A stretch of 64,000 nucleotides of DNA, from the NCBI GenBank assembly GCA_945860245.1, contig CAMAPO010000004.1, forward strand, positions 30,930 to 94,929. The letters are read 5' to 3'. This document shows positions 22,426 to 31,292 of the stretch, in pieces; the stretch's first letter is position 1, and each line of letters opens with the position of its first letter. The position numbers and the translations under genes were made by a program. The notes beneath the pieces are model-generated. The model did not search any database and was not told where the DNA came from. It saw only the letters and a program-made list of their open reading frames with translations. The stretch comes from Bifidobacterium breve (GTDB lineage: Bacteria; Actinomycetota; Actinomycetes; Nanopelagicales; Nanopelagicaceae).

Positions 22426-24071
22426 GCGAAGGCCCGCTAATTGTCCAGAGCGATAAAACGCTTCTGCTAGATATTGATCATCCGCTTTCGACTGAATGTC
22501 GCCGCGCGATTGCGCCATTTGCTGAATTAGAACGATCTCCTGAACATATCCATACTTATCGCTTAACAAACTTGGGTTTATGGAATGCTCGCGCAGCAGG
22601 CCATGATGCAGAGTTGGTAATCGATACTTTAATTAAATACTCAAGATATGCCGTGCCGCATTCACTGCTTATAGATGTTGCCGAAACCATGTCGCGTTAC
22701 GGACGTTTGCGGTTGGAAGCAGATCCAATACATGGCCTGATCTTGATCACAACCGATGTCGGCGTACTGGAAGAAGTTATTCGCGCCAAGAAGATCGCTC
22801 CACTTTTAGGTACTCGTATTGATCCCGAAACTATCGCAGTACATCCCAGTCAGCGCGGTGCAATTAAGCAATCGCTGCTGCGACTTGGTTGGCCCGCAGA
22901 AGATTTCGCGGGATATGTTGATGGGCAAGCCCACGAAATTGCTCTTAAGCAGAATGATTGGAAGATCCGTCCCTATCAAGAGTTAGCCGCTGAAGGATTT
23001 TGGCATGGTGGCTCAGGGGTAATAGTTCTTCCTTGCGGTGCGGGGAAGACAATTGTTGGAGCTGCAGCCATGGCGCACGCAAAAGCAACCACCTTGATTT
23101 TGGTTACAAATACTTTGGCGGCGCGGCAATGGCGCGAAGAATTGTTACGCCGAACAACTTTAAATGAAGATGAGATTGGTGAATATTCTGGAGCGAAGAA
23201 AGAGATTCGCCCAGTAACAATTGCGACCTATCAGGTGATGACCAAGAAGAAGAATGGCGTTTACTCTCACTTAGATCTATTTGATACCCACGACTGGGGG
23301 CTGATTATTTATGATGAAGTACATTTACTGCCAGCGCCAATCTTCCGATTTACTGCAGATATTCAATCACGACGCCGCTTAGGTCTAACTGCCACTTTAG
23401 TTCGTGAAGATGGCATGGAAGGTGAAGTATTTTCACTTATTGGACCAAAGCGTTTTGATGTTCCTTGGAAAGAGATTGAGGCGCAAGGCTATATAGCTCC
23501 GGCGGAATGTATTGAAGTCCGGGTAAACCTCACCGAAGCCGAGCGACTTTCTTACGCAACTGCAGAGCCAGAAGAGCGATATCGCTACTGCGCAACCACC
23601 AGAACTAAGCGCAATGTTGTTGAGAAACTTGTCGATCTTCACGCAGGGGAACAAATTCTCGTAATTGGCCAGTACATCGATCAATTAGATGATTTATCGG
23701 AGACTTTGGGCGTTCCGGTAATCAAAGGTGAGACGCCGATTAAAGAGCGCGAAAGGTTATTTGCTGCTTTCCGCATCGGTGAAATTACCTGCTTAGTTGT
23801 CTCAAAGGTCGCTAACTTTTCAATTGATCTACCTGAAGCGACAATTGCTATTCAAGTATCTGGAGCTTTTGGCTCACGCCAGGAAGAAGCCCAGAGACTT
23901 GGGCGTATTGTGCGGCCAAAAGCTGACGGTCGTGGTGCAAAGTTTTATTCTGTGGTTTCACGCGACACTATTGATCAAGATTTCGCACAGAATCGCCAAC
24001 GCTTCCTTGCTGAACAAGGTTACTCATATCGAATTATTGACGCTGACGATGTTTTTCAAGGGAAGATCTAA
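22422..24071 (+). CDS. DNA repair helicase XPB/ERCC3-type
   Basis: RPYQELAAEGFWHGGSGVIVLPCGAGKTIVGAAAM, DEVHLLPAPIFR, GLTATLVREDGMEGEVFSLIGPKRFDVPWKEIEAQGYIAPAEC and RLGRIVRPK. Confidence 0.95.
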   Translation: MSEGPLIVQSDKTLLLDIDHPLSTECRRAIAPFAELERSPEHIHTYRLTNLGLWNARAAGHDAELVIDTLIKYSRYAVPHSLLIDVAETMSRYGRLRLEADPIHGLILITTDVGVLEEVIRAKKIAPLLGTRIDPETIAVHPSQRGAIKQSLLRLGWPAEDFAGYVDGQAHEIALKQNDWKIRPYQELAAEGFWHGGSGVIVLPCGAGKTIVGAAAMAHAKATTLILVTNTLAARQWREELLRRTTLNEDEIGEYSGAKKEIRPVTIATYQVMTKKKNGVYSHLDLFDTHDWGLIIYDEVHLLPAPIFRFTADIQSRRRLGLTATLVREDGMEGEVFSLIGPKRFDVPWKEIEAQGYIAPAECIEVRVNLTEAERLSYATAEPEERYRYCATTRTKRNVVEKLVDLHAGEQILVIGQYIDQLDDLSETLGVPVIKGETPIKERERLFAAFRIGEITCLVVSKVANFSIDLPEATIAIQVSGAFGSRQEEAQRLGRIVRPKADGRGAKFYSVVSRDTIDQDFAQNRQRFLAEQGYSYRIIDADDVFQGKI

Positions 24072-24288
24072 ATCTCTCTGGATCGACTCTGTAAAAGTCG
24101 TGGTGCTCACCATCAATATGTATCACTGGAACTTCATGGCCATATAACTTCTCTAATTCAACGTCACCATCAATAAAGTTAACTTCTATTTCAAAGTTTA
24201 ACTCTTCTTTTAAATCTGTGAGCGTTGCTTCAGCAACTTCACAAAGGTGACATCCATGGCGTGAAAAAATTGTTATTAAGGTGCTCAT
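24034..24288 (-). CDS. Glutaredoxin-like protein (DUF836-type)
   Basis: ITIFSRHGCHLCEVAEATL...VNFIDGDVELEKLYGHEVPVIHIDGEH. Confidence 0.85.
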   Translation of the reverse strand: MSTLITIFSRHGCHLCEVAEATLTDLKEELNFEIEVNFIDGDVELEKLYGHEVPVIHIDGEHHDFYRVDPERFRSSLEKHRQRQ

Positions 24289-24620
24289 TTTTTCTTGGAA
24301 GGTTTTGAGGTAAAGACCCGATCCACTAATTCTTGGATTACTAAAGTTGCATCGCCTTTTGCGCGATAGAGATTTTCCTCTGCACTTTTCAAAACTGTTT
24401 CTGCAGTTGTCTTGGTAACTGTGCCGACTAACGGACCATACTTCTTTGAGAAAATCGTGTGAGCCAAATGTCCAATTACGCTAGCTAACTCTCCACGGGC
24501 TTCCTCTAAAGTGGGTTCAGGTCGCGCTGAAACAGAGGAGAAGTTAAGCACCGCTGGTCGCTCAGATTTCATTCGCGCAATTACTTGATCTAAATCACTC
24601 TCGGCGTTGTTAAGGGACAT
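24285..24620 (-). CDS. Hypothetical protein
   Basis: 111-aa ORF with 4-bp overlap to the glutaredoxin-like gene; no domain recognised. Confidence 0.7.
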   Translation of the reverse strand: MSLNNAESDLDQVIARMKSERPAVLNFSSVSARPEPTLEEARGELASVIGHLAHTIFSKKYGPLVGTVTKTTAETVLKSAEENLYRAKGDATLVIQELVDRVFTSKPSKKK

Positions 24621-24655
24621 GGATACATTCTCGCATCCTGATACCGTTGGGCGCT

Positions 24656-27037
24656 ATGGCGAGCAAAAAATTGAGATCTATGAAGCGATCCTTCGCCATA
24701 TCCATATCTTTCGCGATTTTTATAGCGGGCTTCACGCCTCTGGCCTCGGCGCAATCTCAGGTATTAGTGAGACCAGCCACGCAATGGGGAAGTGTTTACG
24801 CCGCACCTGCCACAGCTGGAACACAGTCTCCAAAACCAAAAGTTGCTCATTTAGAGAAGAAGTCAAAGATTATTGTTAAATACAATAATTTTCCGGAGTG
24901 GACAAAGGTTCAAGTTCAGGCAGCCGTTGATGTTTGGGCAGAGAATTTTGAATCTAAAGTTCCTATCTATATTGATGCAACCTGGGGACGTTCCTCCTCT
25001 TATAGTATTCTAGGAAGCGCTCGTCCAGGAAGTTACTTTGCTAATTTTTCTGGTGCCCCTGATCCCAGTCTCTGGTATCCATCGGCTTTGGCAAATGCTT
25101 TGGCCGGTAAAGATCTTGATGGCGATAATCCGGAAATGGTTATCACAGTAAATTCGTTAGCTAGTTGGTATCGCGGTGATGGAATTGGACCTAGTAAAAC
25201 AGAATACGATCTGCAATCAGTAATCCTGCACGAGATGGCGCACGGCTTGGGATTTTTATCAACTGATAGCTATGACACATTTTTCGGGTATGGATCAATC
25301 GATCAACCAACTCCATATGATGCGTATGTTCAAACTGGTGATGGCCGCAGGCTTTCTGATCTTCCCTCACCATCACTCGAACTTGGTGAAGCGCTTACCT
25401 CAAAGTTAGTCTGGTCTGGCGCTCAAGGAATTGCGGCAAATGGTGGAGTAAAACCTTTGCTGTATTCACCAAAAAAGTATGAAGATGGTTCTTCAGTTAG
25501 CCATTTAGATGAAGCAACTTTTGATCGAGCTGGTAAAAATTCTGTGATGTCTCCAAACTTAGAGGCGGGTGAAGTTTTTCACGAACCAGGGCCACTATTA
25601 CTTGCGATGATGCAAGATTTGCGAACCAAGCCACCTGTCGGAATTGCAGTAGGAATCCCACAAGCAGTACGAAACTACGAAGCGCTAATTTCAGATTCTG
25701 GCGCGATCATTAAATTTGATCCACCAGCAAATGCTCGAGCAGCGCAGGTAAAGAGTTATATGGTGAAGAACCTAAAAACTGGGGCAGAAAAGAGCTTTAC
25801 CGACAGTCCAGCGCTATTTTCTGGCTTGAAAAATGGCACTTCTTATACTTTTGCCATCACTGCATCCAATTCGCTCGGAACATCTGAGCCAGTGACCACA
25901 AATGCCATCACCCCAAAAGCGGGTTGGATCAAGAAGGTTATTGATTCTAACGCCGATGTTAAGAACTTAACCACAGTTACATTTAATGGAAACCCTGCAA
26001 TTATCTATCAAGATGAAATTAACGGAGCTCTTAAAGTTGCGCTTTGGAACGGAAAACTTTGGATCAAATCAAATGTGGATGGACGTGGCGGTTCTGCCGG
26101 TCGCACTAGAAATCCAATTAGTGGCGATGTTTCAGCATGTGTAAGTGGATCTGGAAAGACCCAGACTTTACATATCTTCTATTCAGATTCTGTCGATAAA
26201 GATCTCCGTTACGCCACCTACGATGGTAAAAAATTTAAATTTGAAGTTATAGACGGTAACGGTAGCGCTGTAAATAAATATGAGGACCCAATTCGAGTCC
26301 GCACCGCTAGTGATGTGAGCGTTGCCAATGCTTGTTCGGTTAGCGCAGTCGGTGTGCAAGTCTTCTATCGTGATGAATCACAAGGGATTTTATTGGGTGC
26401 TGTAAAAGCTAGCGGGAGTAAAGAGTGGAAGTACGAACTTATCGATGGTGATCGCAAAACAGATGATCGAACTACTGGCGATGTGGCTTTTCACTTAGAT
26501 GCGCTATTCGATGGCAAATCTACGATTTTGTTGTACGACTCAGTGTTAACAATTAATCAACGCAAGGAGACGACCTCCGGTGCGATCCGCGTGGCCCAAA
26601 GAGCTGGAGTAAGCCCACAAGGTTGGCGCTATTCCACTCTTGATACATCGGCAGGCCCAATTGCTGTTGTGGGATATGACGTCGCCCTGCAAAAAGGTGC
26701 GCGCGGCATCTTGGCTACTTGGCTAACCTCATCCGTGCTGACTTTGCCAAGGGCTGAACAAATCCGTTGGGCTTATCTAGCTACTCCAACGGTGATCAAG
26801 ACTCTGCCAACAAATGGGTATGGGACTCCAAGTAAATTCTTAAGCAGCAACGGTTCGACCACAATCTTTAACTGTCAGCAACGTCTGTGTGCGTTAGATG
26901 TGTCTACCGACGCTCTTTCTTTGGTGGCAAAGGAGCAGAACGTTGATGGTTTTGATTCAGCGTGGATAGTTTTAAATAAGGTCCGTTATTTAATATCCGG
27001 GATTGATGGCAATTTACTTTCGCTGCGCGCTGCTTAA
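24656..27037 (+). CDS. Secreted zinc metalloprotease-like protein with FN3-like and C-terminal propeller-like region
   Basis: Signal peptide; SVILHEMAHGLGFLSTDSYD zinc motif; FN3-like KSYMVKNLKTGAEKSFTDSPALFSGLKNGTSYTFAITASNSLGTSEP. Start uncertain (24647 TTG, 24656 ATG or 24680 ATG). Confidence 0.75.
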   Translation: MASKKLRSMKRSFAISISFAIFIAGFTPLASAQSQVLVRPATQWGSVYAAPATAGTQSPKPKVAHLEKKSKIIVKYNNFPEWTKVQVQAAVDVWAENFESKVPIYIDATWGRSSSYSILGSARPGSYFANFSGAPDPSLWYPSALANALAGKDLDGDNPEMVITVNSLASWYRGDGIGPSKTEYDLQSVILHEMAHGLGFLSTDSYDTFFGYGSIDQPTPYDAYVQTGDGRRLSDLPSPSLELGEALTSKLVWSGAQGIAANGGVKPLLYSPKKYEDGSSVSHLDEATFDRAGKNSVMSPNLEAGEVFHEPGPLLLAMMQDLRTKPPVGIAVGIPQAVRNYEALISDSGAIIKFDPPANARAAQVKSYMVKNLKTGAEKSFTDSPALFSGLKNGTSYTFAITASNSLGTSEPVTTNAITPKAGWIKKVIDSNADVKNLTTVTFNGNPAIIYQDEINGALKVALWNGKLWIKSNVDGRGGSAGRTRNPISGDVSACVSGSGKTQTLHIFYSDSVDKDLRYATYDGKKFKFEVIDGNGSAVNKYEDPIRVRTASDVSVANACSVSAVGVQVFYRDESQGILLGAVKASGSKEWKYELIDGDRKTDDRTTGDVAFHLDALFDGKSTILLYDSVLTINQRKETTSGAIRVAQRAGVSPQGWRYSTLDTSAGPIAVVGYDVALQKGARGILATWLTSSVLTLPRAEQIRWAYLATPTVIKTLPTNGYGTPSKFLSSNGSTTIFNCQQRLCALDVSTDALSLVAKEQNVDGFDSAWIVLNKVRYLISGIDGNLLSLRAA

Positions 27038-27038
27038 A

Positions 27039-28241
27039 TTAGCGGATCGGGGCTTGCAGAATATCTCCGGCGGTAGTTAAAAGTACTAGACCGCCTTCTG
27101 CGGAATATCCGACAGTCAATGGAGCGTTCAGAAGTGAATTTGTCAGCGCACCAATTAAAAGGCCCTTCCCATCAAATTGCAGCGCCACCGATTGACCTTT
27201 AACCTGCTTCCAGCCAGTAACACCTTTAAGGGCGGTAGTCGGTTCGAAGATAGCAAATACCGAACCATTTGCTCCAGATGCTGCCACGCTAGCTCCCGTA
27301 GATAAAATTCGAGTCGTCCACGTTGGGGTAAAAGTGGAATTAAACTTTGTTATCGCAGTCTCAATTTTTTTACCACTCTTTACAACTCCCGTTAAAAAGT
27401 TAGATGCAGTGGCGCTCTGCCAATCACGTAGCGCACCGGCTGCTGAACTTCGCACCACACTGGAGATAGAACCTGCCTTAGATACTTTTAATAAAATTCC
27501 ATCAACTTTTCCGGCTAACTTCTTGCCCGCTAAAGTTTCACTACTGGAACCAAATAGTGAAGTAGATCCATCAGCGGCACGGAAGATGACGTTAAATTTA
27601 CTTTTCGTTGTTCCTAATTTTACTTCTTTTTCGAGTGCTTCAGCTTTAATTAAGGCCAGTGACTGGCCGCTTTCACGAGATAGCAAGATTGATACACCTG
27701 TTGCATTGGTAGATATGGCATCAACTAGCGCGGGTCGAGTTATTTTAAAATCTATTTGTGGTGCTAAATCTCCAGTAGATGAGATCTGCCAGAGTGAAAT
27801 ATTTTTCATGTCTGCGCGCATTTCATCTGGCATTTCCACTGTTACCGAATCAGGATTCAACGCACCAGCAACAGCTGTAATAGTTTCTAATTGCGCTGGC
27901 GAGGCGCTATTTCCGCCTACCCAGATCGTTCCCTTTGCATCAGCGGTTATAGCGGTGGCTACCTCATCGCTGCCGGAGTCAATAGTTTTACTCCAAATTA
28001 GCGCACCGGTAAAGTCAACTGCCCGGATCTGTATATCTGAACTTTTCCCAACGATATTAGAATAAGTAATTATCGCTTTACTTGTGACGACCATTCCTTC
28101 GGCGCCAATTTCTTTTGTTACCTCAACAAATTGCTTCATTGCAACGCTCTTTGGGGCAGAGTCTGCCGTCGGCGCAACCGCAACTGTAATCGCAGTTGCT
28201 GCTAAAAATATTTTATTAAGCGAGTTCTTGCGAACGATCAC
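27039..28241 (-). CDS. Hypothetical secreted protein, beta-propeller-like
   Basis: 400 aa with signal peptide (FLAATAITVAVAPTADSAP); repeated strand-rich segments; GTG start. Confidence 0.6.
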   Translation of the reverse strand: MIVRKNSLNKIFLAATAITVAVAPTADSAPKSVAMKQFVEVTKEIGAEGMVVTSKAIITYSNIVGKSSDIQIRAVDFTGALIWSKTIDSGSDEVATAITADAKGTIWVGGNSASPAQLETITAVAGALNPDSVTVEMPDEMRADMKNISLWQISSTGDLAPQIDFKITRPALVDAISTNATGVSILLSRESGQSLALIKAEALEKEVKLGTTKSKFNVIFRAADGSTSLFGSSSETLAGKKLAGKVDGILLKVSKAGSISSVVRSSAAGALRDWQSATASNFLTGVVKSGKKIETAITKFNSTFTPTWTTRILSTGASVAASGANGSVFAIFEPTTALKGVTGWKQVKGQSVALQFDGKGLLIGALTNSLLNAPLTVGYSAEGGLVLLTTAGDILQAPIR

Positions 28242-29025
28242 GTGCGGCCTTCATCGCTTTTGCTACTACGCCAGAAATATCCGAGTCGCTAAAAGAATTT
28301 AGAGCCGCGAAAGTTGTCCCGTTAGGGCTAGTTACCTTTTCGCGCAGGGTTGTTGGGGAATCTCCTGATTGGTCAAGTAACTTTGCGGCACCGACAATCG
28401 TCTGAATCGTAAGCGTGGTTGCATCGGCCTGCGAGAGTCCCAGAGCGATGGCTCCTTCAACCATCGCTTCTACAAATCTAAAGAAATAAGCTGGACCGGA
28501 TCCGCTAGTTGCGGTGACCGCATCTTGCAGTGATTCATCGACTTCAATCACCTTTCCGACCGCGCCTAAAAAGCCAAGGACAAACTCCCTTTGTTCTGGG
28601 GTGACCAGCACACACGAAGAAATTGCCGCCATCCCCGCGCCTACCAAAGTTGGAGTATTTGGCATAACTCTTATTACAGGATTCGCCCTTGTTCCAATTA
28701 AATCGGCGATGTGGTTAATCTGCTTACCGGCGACGAAGGAGATGATTAGGCAACCAGGGCGAATGTGCGCCTTTATCTCCTGTAATACCCCAGCCATGTC
28801 TTGTGGTTTGACTACCAATAATATTAGATCGCACTTTGCAACGTTATCGCCCAGCGCAGCGTTAGCTACTTTATATCTATCGATTAACTCAAGTGCTCGC
28901 TCTTCACGCTTTTCAGAGATAGTGATAGCACTAGGTGAAATCCCATATGTAATTAGCGCAGAGATAAGGGCTTCGCCCATTACCCCAGCACCAATGACGG
29001 CAACCTGTTTTTCTGAATTAGCCAT
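28216..29025 (-). CDS. proC: Pyrroline-5-carboxylate reductase
   Basis: VAVIGAGVMGEALISAL, NPVIRVMPNTPTLVGAGM and ATSGSGPAYFFRFVEAMVEGAIALGLSQADA. Confidence 0.95.
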   Translation of the reverse strand: MANSEKQVAVIGAGVMGEALISALITYGISPSAITISEKREERALELIDRYKVANAALGDNVAKCDLILLVVKPQDMAGVLQEIKAHIRPGCLIISFVAGKQINHIADLIGTRANPVIRVMPNTPTLVGAGMAAISSCVLVTPEQREFVLGFLGAVGKVIEVDESLQDAVTATSGSGPAYFFRFVEAMVEGAIALGLSQADATTLTIQTIVGAAKLLDQSGDSPTTLREKVTSPNGTTFAALNSFSDSDISGVVAKAMKAARDRSQELA

Positions 29026-29055
29026 AGCGAAAGAGTACGCGTAGGCTCTGCAACT

Positions 29056-29865
29056 ATGTCAGAAATAAAGCCAGGTTTCGCACGCGATTGGGTGGAATTT
29101 ACCGATCCCAATGATGAGGAAGAAATCTTTAAATGTGACCTTACTTGGCTGACTTCATATTGGACCTGTATTTATGGCGATGGCTGTAAAGGCGTCTTTG
29201 AAAATCGACCAAATGCGGGTTGCTGCACAGAAGGTGCAATGTATTCAGATGAAGCTGATGAAGAGCGCGTTCGTAAAGTGGCGGCAGATTTAACTCCAGA
29301 AATGTGGCAGTTCTATGATCAAGCTCGCCCTAAGAAGCCAAATGGTCAACTTCGTATCTCAGATTTAGATGAAGATAAAGAACGTAAGACTCGCACCGTT
29401 GAAGATGGGTGTATTTTCTTAAATCGCAAAGGTTATGAAGCTCCAGGATTTACTGGTTCTTTTGGTTGCGTGTTACATCACTTGGCACAGAAAGAGAACC
29501 TTCACTTTGTTGACACCAAACCAGATGTTTGTTGGCAACTTCCACTTCGTCGCAGTTTTGAAACGCGCGAAGTTGGCGAGCGCGAATACTCAGTCACGGT
29601 GATCGGTGAATACGAACGCCTTGCTTGGGGCGATGGTGGAGATGATTTTGATTGGTACTGCACCAGTAATACAGATGCACACATCGGTAGCGAACCAGTT
29701 TATATTTCTAACCGAACTGAACTGCAAGCGTTAATGGGTGAGGCGGCATATGCAGTGCTCGCCGAGCATTGTGATGCCCGCGTTAAAGGAATTAACGATG
29801 CTAAAGCGCGCTCACTACCTTTATTTGTTATTCAACACCCAGCATCAGTTGCCGCTGGGAAGTAG
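29056..29865 (+). CDS. Cysteine-rich conserved hypothetical protein
   Basis: 269 aa; CIYGDGCKGVF...AGCCTEG and later CIF...GCVLHH, CWQLPLRRSFE, DWYCTSN; resembles DUF3109/CxxC-type proteins. Confidence 0.7.
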   Translation: MSEIKPGFARDWVEFTDPNDEEEIFKCDLTWLTSYWTCIYGDGCKGVFENRPNAGCCTEGAMYSDEADEERVRKVAADLTPEMWQFYDQARPKKPNGQLRISDLDEDKERKTRTVEDGCIFLNRKGYEAPGFTGSFGCVLHHLAQKENLHFVDTKPDVCWQLPLRRSFETREVGEREYSVTVIGEYERLAWGDGGDDFDWYCTSNTDAHIGSEPVYISNRTELQALMGEAAYAVLAEHCDARVKGINDAKARSLPLFVIQHPASVAAGK

Positions 29866-29892
29866 TCAGCGCCTTCGTCTAGGCTAAGGCTT

Positions 29893-31260
29893 ATGGCTAA
29901 GGTCGAGAAGGATCCATTCCGCTGCGCGGAATGCGGTTGGACATCGCAGAAATGGGTTGGTCGCTGCGGCGAATGCCAAGCCTGGGGCAGCGTGGAAGAG
30001 ATCGCCGCACCTAAGAAACTCTCACTAGTTCCCGGCAAAGTTACCCACGCCGCAATCCCTATTGGTGATGTTGATCTTTCAGCGGCGCGTGCACGTGCAA
30101 CAGGTGTATCTGAGTTAGATCGCGTACTTGGTGGAGGCTTAGTACCAGGTGCTGCAATCTTGCTCGCCGGCGAACCCGGTGTAGGCAAATCAACTCTGCT
30201 CTTATCTGTTGCAGCGCAAACTGCCGCAAAAGGAATCCCTGCGCTCTATATCAGCGGTGAAGAATCTGCATCACAAATTCGCTTACGCGCAGAACGTATT
30301 AACGCAGTAGATCCCAAACTCTTTCTCGCCTCCGAAACTGATCTCGGCGCTGTAATCTCACATATTGATTCAGTTAAACCAGAACTTTTAATAATCGATA
30401 GCGTGCAAACAATTGGCTCTGCCGCAGCCGATGGCTCTCCTGGTGGCGTAACACAAGTTCGCGAAGTTGCTGGTGCATTGATTCGTATCTGCAAAGATCG
30501 CGATATCACTTTGCTACTTGTCGGACACGTAACAAAGGATGGTTCTATCGCAGGTCCACGACTTCTTGAACATATCGTTGATGTGGTTCTGCAATTTGAA
30601 GGCGAACGCCATTCTCGTCTGCGGCTAATCCGCGCAATTAAAAATCGTTTTGGAGCATCAGATGAAGTCGGTTGCTTTGATTTAAGCGATACCGGAATCG
30701 AAAGCGTCCTTGATCCGACAGGTCTATTTACTTCAAGACATGCCGAACCAGTTCCGGGTACTTGCGTAACCGTCACACTTGAAGGACGTCGTCCCCTGCT
30801 TGCTGAAATTCAAGCACTCGTTAGTCAAGGTCGCGAAAATGACTTTGGAAATGCACGTCGCGTTACCAGCGGCCTTGATTCAGCGCGCACCTCAATGACT
30901 TTGGCAGTTCTTGAACTGCGTGCAAATGTGCGCGTTGGTGGTCGCGATGTTTATGCCGCAACAGTTGGCGGAATGAAGATGTCAGAACCTGCTGCGGATT
31001 TAGCGCTTGCTCTCGCTGTCGCATCTGCTGCAAAGGCGTTGGCACTTCCCGCAGATCTAGTCGCAATTGGTGAAGTTGGTTTAGCTGGAGAAATTCGCAA
31101 AGTCAGTGGAGTATCGCGTCGTTTGGCCGAGGCGTATCGTTTAGGTTTCAAGCGCGCACTTGTGCCAGCAGGCAGTGATGTAAAGATTGATGGCATGGAG
31201 ATCTTTGAAGTATCGCGCCTTGATCAAGCGTTGCAACGCGTAAAAATCACTGGGGATTAA
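29893..31260 (+). CDS. radA: DNA repair protein RadA
   Basis: FRCAECGWTSQKWVGRCGECQAWG zinc finger, LLAGEPGVGKSTLLL and KNRFGASDEVGCFDL. Confidence 0.96.
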   Translation: MAKVEKDPFRCAECGWTSQKWVGRCGECQAWGSVEEIAAPKKLSLVPGKVTHAAIPIGDVDLSAARARATGVSELDRVLGGGLVPGAAILLAGEPGVGKSTLLLSVAAQTAAKGIPALYISGEESASQIRLRAERINAVDPKLFLASETDLGAVISHIDSVKPELLIIDSVQTIGSAAADGSPGGVTQVREVAGALIRICKDRDITLLLVGHVTKDGSIAGPRLLEHIVDVVLQFEGERHSRLRLIRAIKNRFGASDEVGCFDLSDTGIESVLDPTGLFTSRHAEPVPGTCVTVTLEGRRPLLAEIQALVSQGRENDFGNARRVTSGLDSARTSMTLAVLELRANVRVGGRDVYAATVGGMKMSEPAADLALALAVASAAKALALPADLVAIGEVGLAGEIRKVSGVSRRLAEAYRLGFKRALVPAGSDVKIDGMEIFEVSRLDQALQRVKITGD

Positions 31261-31292
31261 TACTTTATTAAAAAGACGATAATCTTGCGCGC

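Noticed and set aside
27334-28065. 243-aa plus-strand ORF
   Set aside because: Antisense shadow of the secreted repeat protein; no domain or RBS support.
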